Shown here: in pieces, positions 6,563 through 10,987 of the stretch | Layout: each line of letters opens with the position of its first letter | How positions within the stretch are numbered: the stretch's first letter is position 1 | Assembly: GCA_000997465.1 (NCBI GenBank) | Contig: LCBW01000015.1 | Span: 1 to 10,987, forward strand | DNA: 10,987 nt | Reading direction: 5' to 3' | Origin: Parcubacteria group bacterium GW2011_GWC1_41_7 | GTDB taxonomy: Bacteria; Patescibacteriota; Minisyncoccia; UBA6257; HR35 | Translations under genes and position numbers: made by a program | The notes under the pieces: model-generated | Seen by the model: the letters and a program-made list of their open reading frames with translations, nothing else | Database searches by the model: none | What the model was told of the DNA's origin: nothing

Positions 6563-8029
6563 ATGGCATCAAAAGAATTAAAAGGCACGCGCGTACTTCT
6601 TCTTGGCTTAGGAAGGTTGGGCGGCGGTGTTGCAACGGCAAAATGGCTCTCAAAAAAAGGTGTTGAGCTGACCATTACCGATATGCTCAGTGCACACACT
6701 TTAGAAAATTCCCTTAAACAACTTAAAGGAATTCATGCTCATTATGTTTTAGGAAAACATGACAAACGCGATATTGACTGGGTTGATACAGTAGTGGTTA
6801 ATCCCGGCGTATCGTACAAAAATGAATACGTGCAATACGCAATCGTCTCGGGAAAGCAGGTTGAAAACGATTGTTCACTTTTTTTTCAAATCGCACGCGG
6901 TGATCTTATCGCAATCACCGGCACACGCGGGAAAACAACAACAAGCATTTGGACTTATTTTTTACTCTCAAAGCTATGTAAAACCGCAGTGCTTGGAGGC
7001 AATCAACCGGATAAGGCGCTTTTAAAAATTATTCCTGCCACGCAACCCGGTGTTCCAACAATTTTAGAACTTTCTTCTTTTCAACTTGAATTTTACCGCA
7101 TCGGCCTTCCCGCCCCCCGCATCGCGGCAATTACCAATATTTTAGGAGACCATCTGAACCGTTACTGCAACGAAGAGGAGTATGCCTGCGCAAAGGCGCA
7201 AATTATCGCAAACCAAAATGAGGATGATTTTCTTATCCTTAATGCTGATAATAATTGGACAAAAAATTTTCTTGCGATGAAACCACGCGCGCAATTGTAT
7301 TTTGTTTCATCAAAAAAAATAGGCGCGGCAAAAAATGGGATATATATAGGCGCATCATCTCTCTCTTTGCAAGAAAACGGAAAAATCGTTCCCCTGTGTT
7401 CTATTTCTTTATTTCAAAAAAAATGGGGACGCCATAACGTATGGAATCTTGCGTATGCGGTCCTTTCATCGTATCTCTACGCCCGCTACGTATCGGAAAA
7501 AAATAACGCAAAAATTCAAAAAAAATTTTCTCTGCAGAAATTTAAAGCTTTGGTGAAAAAATATATGAATCAGCTCCCTTTGGTTCCTCTTCGCCAAGAA
7601 ATAGTGCGGGCATCAAAAAAACTCACAGTCATTAACGATAGCGCTGCAACAAGCCCTGATGCAGTCATACAGGCACTTCGCCGCTTTCTGCCTTCTTCCC
7701 GCGGTAAGCTTGCGCTCATAACCGGCGGAACAGATAAAAATTTAGCATTTGAAGAACTTGCAAAATATATCAAAGCAAATCTAAAACCCGATCAAATTGT
7801 TTTTCTTAAAGGATCTGCAACGCAAAAACTGCTCCGTGAACTTGATTGGACAAAATTTCCTTATAGACACGACCTTATCTGTGATGATTTAAAAACGTGT
7901 CTCAAAAAAGCAATCACATTAAATCCTGCGCTTATTCTTTTTTCTCCTGGATCTGCAAGTTTTGAAAAATTCAAAAATGAGTTTGACCGCGGCGCGCAGT
8001 TTGCCGCACTGGCGAAAAAGCTTATCTAG
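6563..8029 (+). CDS. murD: UDP-N-acetylmuramoylalanine--D-glutamate ligase
   Basis: Encodes a 488-aa Mur ligase that adds D-glutamate to UDP-MurNAc-L-Ala in peptidoglycan precursor synthesis. Domain 1 shows a Rossmann-like VLLLGLGRLGGG (11-22) and NPGVSY. Domain 2 has the ATP-binding GTRGKTTT (120-127), ELSSFQLE (169-176) and GDHLNRY (195-201), then GRHNVWN (289-295). Domain 3 has NDSAATSPDA (358-367; the Lys of the common NDSKAT is Ala), GGTDKNL (388-394) and FSPGSASFEKF (460-470). GGxDK and the SPgsaSF block support MurD rather than MurC, E or F. Slightly longer than E. coli MurD, with an insert around 230-285. Start codon lies 1 nt after the flippase stop. The TAG stop shares CTAG with the convergent gene's stop. 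Confidence 0.93.
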   Translation: MASKELKGTRVLLLGLGRLGGGVATAKWLSKKGVELTITDMLSAHTLENSLKQLKGIHAHYVLGKHDKRDIDWVDTVVVNPGVSYKNEYVQYAIVSGKQVENDCSLFFQIARGDLIAITGTRGKTTTSIWTYFLLSKLCKTAVLGGNQPDKALLKIIPATQPGVPTILELSSFQLEFYRIGLPAPRIAAITNILGDHLNRYCNEEEYACAKAQIIANQNEDDFLILNADNNWTKNFLAMKPRAQLYFVSSKKIGAAKNGIYIGASSLSLQENGKIVPLCSISLFQKKWGRHNVWNLAYAVLSSYLYARYVSEKNNAKIQKKFSLQKFKALVKKYMNQLPLVPLRQEIVRASKKLTVINDSAATSPDAVIQALRRFLPSSRGKLALITGGTDKNLAFEELAKYIKANLKPDQIVFLKGSATQKLLRELDWTKFPYRHDLICDDLKTCLKKAITLNPALILFSPGSASFEKFKNEFDRGAQFAALAKKLI

Positions 8030-8370
8030 TATTCCCACTGATAGCGATGCATGTATTGCATCGGCATATAAAAAGTATCTTGGTTGAAATAAAATCCGTT
8101 ATCTTGCTGTACCTGTTGTGTTTTTCCAGTTGAGACAAAAATAACAAACAAAAAAAGAATCGCAACGAGCACAAAACCGATAGTTTTTGAAAAAAATGAT
8201 CCACTTGGTAAAAGCGAGAGCCCTGCAATAACAATAAGTACTGGAAATACAATATTCCAAGGAATACGAACATTCATCTGCCACATTCCTGAAGCGCTTC
8301 CCAAATAGGCAAGTCCAAAAAATATGAGGAGAAGCCCTAAAAATAAACTTCCAAAATTAACTCGTTTCAT
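8026..8370 (-). CDS. LiaF/LiaI-like transmembrane protein (DUF5668-type)
   Basis: A 114-aa membrane protein. The N-terminal half shows the pattern of LiaI/LiaF-type N-terminal membrane domains: GSLFLGLLLIFFGLAYL, a short polar stretch with a Trp, then PWNIVFPVLIVIAGLSLL. A third hydrophobic segment (about 62-82) follows. The polar, Gln/Tyr/Met-rich tail (about 85-114, ending MHRYQWEY) is unusual and probably outside or at the membrane. It starts 2 nt after the pspC-like gene, so both are one unit. In other bacteria such proteins accompany PspC and Lia envelope-stress systems; no LiaR/LiaS-type regulators are present here. Function is inferred from family resemblance only. Confidence 0.7.
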   Translation of the reverse strand: MKRVNFGSLFLGLLLIFFGLAYLGSASGMWQMNVRIPWNIVFPVLIVIAGLSLLPSGSFFSKTIGFVLVAILFLFVIFVSTGKTQQVQQDNGFYFNQDTFYMPMQYMHRYQWEY

Positions 8371-8372
8371 TT

Positions 8373-8858
8373 TTAAATATTTTTACTGAGCAGATAGAAA
8401 CCGAGCGCAATAATTGCTCCTGCGACAATTGATCTGCCAAGCATAAAAGGAAAAGGCATCATGTGGCCAACAAATAACACAAGCCCGATAAGTATAATAA
8501 GCAGTCCCAAAAAAAGTCCTCTTGATTCTTTTTTGTCGTCAATTTCTTGAGAGGTAATATTTTCTGCTTGTTTTTTTATTTCTGCGCCAAAATGCTTTGC
8601 ATGCTCTCCTATGTTTTCTGCGATATCTTTTATATCATCTTGAATAGGTTGAACCTTTCCCTCCTCTGGCTCTGTTGGGATGACAAAAATTGCAATAATG
8701 TAAAGTAAAATTCCCGATCCGCCCCAAAGCGCAAAGAGTACAAATAAAATCCGGACGATCACCGGATCAACGTCAAAATAATCCGCAATCCCCGCGCACA
8801 CCCCTGCAATGACCCTGTCTTTTTTTGATCGATATAATCTCTTTGGATGTTTTTCCAT
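8373..8858 (-). CDS. PspC-domain membrane protein with C-terminal LiaF-like segment
   Basis: A 161-aa protein. Residues about 6-62 are a clear PspC domain: KRLYRSKKDRVIAGVCAGIA, then DYFDVDPVIVRILFVLF and LLYIIAIFVIPTEPEE. A charged linker (about 63-110, with DDIKDIAENIGEHAKHF, probably helical or coiled coil) leads to a second membrane pair, GLFLGLLIILIGLVLF and AGAIIALGFYLL, resembling the LiaI/LiaF membrane region encoded by the next gene. PspC proteins act in membrane-stress responses (phage-shock system) and often occur without the rest of the psp operon; no PspA is seen here. Likely co-transcribed with the downstream LiaF-like gene. The start at 8858 puts the basic N-terminus directly before the domain. 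Confidence 0.88.
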   Translation of the reverse strand: MEKHPKRLYRSKKDRVIAGVCAGIADYFDVDPVIVRILFVLFALWGGSGILLYIIAIFVIPTEPEEGKVQPIQDDIKDIAENIGEHAKHFGAEIKKQAENITSQEIDDKKESRGLFLGLLIILIGLVLFVGHMMPFPFMLGRSIVAGAIIALGFYLLSKNI

Positions 8859-8908
8859 GCTATGATATAAAAATCTAATGTGTATACTTATTTTAAGGCA
8901 TTTCTTTT
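8859..8908. promoter_or_regulatory. Divergent pspC/reverse gyrase promoter region
   Basis: This 50-bp AT-rich gap must hold the starts of both divergent units. On the plus strand TATACT (8883-8888) could serve as a -10, 20 nt before the helicase ATG; an AAGG at 8895-8898 is a weak Shine-Dalgarno candidate 10 nt from the start. On the minus strand a TATATCAT-like run lies just before the PspC start. None is strong. Confidence 0.3.
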
Positions 8909-10531
8909 ATGAAAAATAATCCTCATATCAGCTACCTGTATGGCTCTCCTATTTCTGGAGATGAAGCCGATATTTCCGATATAGAAAAATTCGGCCTAAA
9001 CGGCCAAGAGGCACGAAAATTAAAGGGAAACTTTTGGGATCTTGCACGCACTCAATCTCCTGAAAAATTAGGAAAATCCTCTGATTTTGCCAAAAATGAA
9101 CAACAACTCTCCCGTTACGTGCAATTTTTTAAAAATCACTTTGGATTTGAACCATTTTCCTTAAATCGATATTGGGCGCGCAAAACTCTTTCGGGACAGA
9201 GCTTCAGTATTATCGCTCCCACGGGCTTTGGGAAAACAACCTTTGGATATACGGTTTCGCATTTTTTTCAAGGGAAAGTATACTACGTTGTGCCGACAAA
9301 AATTCTCCTGAAAGAAATTGCCGAAAAACTTCACCATATATCTTCGGGGAAAAAAGTGTGTGTTGCGGATGAAAAACTGGATAAAACAGAGATAAAAAAA
9401 CAAGCGTATGATATTTTACTTACCACCTCGCATTTTCTTCATAAGCATTTTGCTCTTTTGCCAAAAAATTTTGATCTTGTATTTGTTGACGATGCTGACT
9501 CATTAATCCGTCAACCCCAAAATATCGATAAGCTTCTTACTTTAGTTGGATTTTCAAAAAAAGAAATAGCAGGCGCAATTAATGTCATCGACAAAAAAAG
9601 GCGCGCGCGCAAACCTCAAGATTATGAAACTATAGGGCGCGCAAAAATTTCAAAAAAGAAAAAAGGGCAGATCATTGCCGCATCAGCTACCCTTTCTCCG
9701 CGTACCAAGCGCATTCATTTATTTCGCGAACTACTAGGATTTGAAATTGGGTATTCTTCAACGTTCTTACGTAATATCGTTGATGGATTTGAAGATATAA
9801 CCGATGATCAACGCACCATTGCTAAACAAAAACTTTTTAAAGAAGCGATTGCGCGATTACATGCATATGGCAAAGGCGGATTTGTCTATTTAAGCGATGA
9901 CTTTTCAAGAGATGACTTTAATGATTTTCTTGTTCTTTGCGAAAAAAATAATATTGTTGCCATCGGGTACGATAAATTTACGCCCCCAAGGCGAAAAAAG
10001 TTTATTGCAAAAGAAATTGATATTGTGGTGGGTTTTTCAAATATACGCAACCCCTTAACACGCGGCATTGATCTTCCACAAAGCGTACGCTATGCCCTCT
10101 TTGTCGGTGTCCCAAAATTCAAGCTTTCCCTGCGGCCTACCCTTGCTCCTAAAATGCTTTTTATGCTCATGCTCTTTTTGCGCGACTTCTTGCAAGGTGA
10201 TGATCCCGATCTTTTAAAAGAATTATCTTATTTGAAACGTATTTCATTTCTACGCGAGGAGCAAGTTCTGGAAAATACTCAAACACGAGAGCGCGTTTCT
10301 CTTATTAAAAAAAAATTGGAAAAAATTTTGGAAAATAAAAAACTTCTTGCATCCATAAGAGAAAAGCATGATCTTGATCTTACCAGTGAACAAGATCCGC
10401 GTAACCCTGCCCTGGAAAATTTGTACTTGCTTGTTGCTGACCCCCGAGGGTATCTGCAGGCATCCGGTCGCACGTCGCGTTTATTTTCGCTCGGATTGAC
10501 ACAAGGATTTTCCCTTATTTTGTCAAATTAA
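8909..10531 (+). CDS. Reverse gyrase, helicase-like N-terminal subunit (split gene)
   Basis: A 540-aa SF2 helicase-like protein matching the N-terminal half of reverse gyrase, the ATP-dependent enzyme that introduces positive supercoils. Visible in order: a Q-motif-like EPFSLNRYWARKTL (81-94); Walker A APTGFGKTT (103-111); VVPTKILLKEI (motif Ia, 127-137); DEAD-equivalent VFVDDADSLI (191-200), close to the VDDxD form typical of reverse gyrase; SATLSPR (259-265); the second RecA-like domain with VYLSDD, then DIVVGFSN, TRGIDLP and RYALFVGVPKF; and QASGRTSRL (517-525) near the end. GRTSRLFSLGLTQGFSL is diagnostic. The usual N-terminal Cys4 zinc finger is absent. Full-length reverse gyrases continue into a topoisomerase IA domain; here the frame stops at TAA 10529-10531 and the topoisomerase part begins 5 nt later in another frame. 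Symbol rgy applies to the intact enzyme. Confidence 0.88.
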   Translation: MKNNPHISYLYGSPISGDEADISDIEKFGLNGQEARKLKGNFWDLARTQSPEKLGKSSDFAKNEQQLSRYVQFFKNHFGFEPFSLNRYWARKTLSGQSFSIIAPTGFGKTTFGYTVSHFFQGKVYYVVPTKILLKEIAEKLHHISSGKKVCVADEKLDKTEIKKQAYDILLTTSHFLHKHFALLPKNFDLVFVDDADSLIRQPQNIDKLLTLVGFSKKEIAGAINVIDKKRRARKPQDYETIGRAKISKKKKGQIIAASATLSPRTKRIHLFRELLGFEIGYSSTFLRNIVDGFEDITDDQRTIAKQKLFKEAIARLHAYGKGGFVYLSDDFSRDDFNDFLVLCEKNNIVAIGYDKFTPPRRKKFIAKEIDIVVGFSNIRNPLTRGIDLPQSVRYALFVGVPKFKLSLRPTLAPKMLFMLMLFLRDFLQGDDPDLLKELSYLKRISFLREEQVLENTQTRERVSLIKKKLEKILENKKLLASIREKHDLDLTSEQDPRNPALENLYLLVADPRGYLQASGRTSRLFSLGLTQGFSLILSN

Positions 10532-10536
10532 AAATT

Positions 10537-10854
10537 ATGGGATACCGCTTAGATCTTCAAAACAGCGCTGACATGGATATTCCCGATCTTTTTTCTCGCA
10601 TTGATCGAGATCGCTCTATTGTGAAAGATATGATGGAAGGACGCGCGCGCGAATTTTTAGATCCGGTCAAAACTGCGCTTGTTATTGTCGAATCCCCTAC
10701 AAAAGCAAAAACGATTGCGAATTTTTTTGGTCGTCCTGCGCGACGCATATATGGAAACTATTGGGTATATGAGGTAAGCATCGGAAAAGTCATGATCAAT
10801 ATTATTGCAACTATAAACCCCAATATCTTCATATCTAGGTCCCTCAGGGAATAA
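10537..10854 (+). CDS. Reverse gyrase topoisomerase subunit, N-terminal fragment (truncated)
   Basis: The first ~92 codons (to 10812) match the start of the topoisomerase IA half of reverse gyrase: MGYRLDLQ corresponds to the linker after the helicase, then DLFSRIDRDRSIVKDMM, and the TOPRIM strand ALVIVESPTKAKTIANFFG (about 47-65) with the putative catalytic Glu52, followed by YEVSIGKVMINIIAT (78-92). An intact enzyme would continue with a GH-type step and the rest of TOPRIM, the catalytic Tyr and the zinc finger. Here homology stops at IIAT; the last 13 residues to the TAA at 10852-10854 are not reverse gyrase-like. The gene is therefore broken or joined to unrelated DNA. It starts 5 nt after the helicase stop, in the -1 frame relative to it, with no Shine-Dalgarno. 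Confidence 0.8.
   Translation: MGYRLDLQNSADMDIPDLFSRIDRDRSIVKDMMEGRAREFLDPVKTALVIVESPTKAKTIANFFGRPARRIYGNYWVYEVSIGKVMINIIATINPNIFISRSLRE
10813..10838. other. Break in the reverse gyrase topoisomerase gene (chimeric join)
   Basis: Recognisable reverse gyrase coding ends at 10812, and a different, MurD-like frame is open from 10839, just after an in-frame TAG at 10836-10838. The 26 nt between cannot be assigned to either. No target-site duplication or inverted terminal repeat of a mobile element is visible, apart from a small palindrome TCCCTCAGGGA at 10840-10850. A chimeric assembly join or a rearrangement would both fit. Confidence 0.55.
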
Positions 10855-10987
10855 TTCTGATTGGTGATTTGGCACCAAAGCTGGAGAAGGTAATTAAAAA
10901 CAGCGGATACAAAAACAAATTAGCGAATTTGGGAAAAAGCGAAATGAAGGTAATTATTAAAAAAGCAGTTGAGTTTACTCCTAAGGG
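10839..10987 (+). pseudogene. MurD C-terminal domain fragment (5'-truncated, runs off the edge)
   Basis: A frame open from 10839 to the window edge reads VPQGIILIGDLAPKLEKVIK, then NSGYKNKLANLGKSEMKVII and KKAVEFTPKG. This resembles domain 3 of MurD between GGxDK and the SPaxASF block: ILIG-x2-APKL-x4-I, a Gly-rich turn, then a helix leading to TPKG. It has no start codon, so it is the tail of a gene whose 5' part is missing. It differs clearly from the corresponding part of the complete murD at 6563-8029 (FLKGSATQKLLREL), so it is not a simple duplication of it. A second MurD in this organism, or a piece of another genome joined by misassembly, are the options; the latter seems likelier. Identification is from memory of the family pattern. 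Confidence 0.55.

Noticed and set aside
6563..8029. MurD inactivation because NDSKAT reads NDSAAT
   Set aside because: All other ATP-binding and substrate-loop motifs are intact and the gene is full-length; substitutions at this position do not by themselves show loss of function.
600..10812. Alternative genetic code (UGA as Gly, as in some CPR groups)
   Set aside because: All recognised genes are full-length with standard translation, and no in-frame UGA is needed to complete any known domain.
10537..10854. Complete short topoisomerase-like protein
   Set aside because: The match stops abruptly within TOPRIM at residue 92, and the last 13 residues are unrelated, so it is a truncated gene rather than a functional miniature.
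10657..10878. Minus-strand frame with a signal-peptide-like start (MKILGFIVAIILIM around 10833)
   Set aside because: It is short, runs antisense to recognised reverse gyrase codons and crosses the suspected junction; the hydrophobic stretch is the complement of an AT-rich coding run.

Overview
Most of the window (about 600 to 10812) is AT-rich, densely packed bacterial DNA. Its proteins are rich in Lys, Phe, Ile and Leu, Shine-Dalgarno sequences are largely absent, intergenic gaps are very short, and small or divergent versions of core genes are present. This fits a Candidate Phyla Radiation (Patescibacteria, Parcubacteria-like) genome. That placement is inferred from style and gene content; there is no rRNA marker in the window.

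Layout. Positions 1-~560 are strikingly GC-rich and hold one truncated minus-strand gene with a strong Shine-Dalgarno, unlike everything that follows; this looks like foreign DNA or a chimeric contig end. Next come rpmA (L27, minus) with a clear terminator, two tiny plus-strand membrane-protein genes, and infA (IF-1). A GC-rich array of 65-nt double-hairpin repeats separates infA from the convergent trpS (minus). argS (plus) is divergent from trpS and ends in a 4-bp overlap with a PAP2-family phosphatase gene (minus). Divergent from that is a two-gene unit: a Wzx/MATE-like flippase and murD. murD again overlaps by 4 bp with a convergent pair encoding a LiaF-like membrane protein and a PspC protein.

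The most notable locus is at the right. A 540-aa helicase-like protein at 8909-10531 has the hallmarks of the N-terminal half of reverse gyrase. It is followed 5 nt later, in another frame, by the beginning of the reverse gyrase topoisomerase (TOPRIM) half. Reverse gyrase is otherwise the hallmark enzyme of (hyper)thermophiles, so a split copy in a patescibacterial genome is worth attention. The topoisomerase half loses its homology at about 10812, and the last ~150 nt instead encode what reads like the C-terminal domain of a second, different MurD. Both window ends therefore look chimeric, and the complete topoisomerase subunit cannot be seen.

Functional themes: translation (L27, IF-1, TrpRS, ArgRS), cell-envelope and peptidoglycan precursor handling (PAP2 phosphatase, flippase, MurD), envelope-stress-type membrane proteins (PspC, LiaF-like), and DNA topology (split reverse gyrase).
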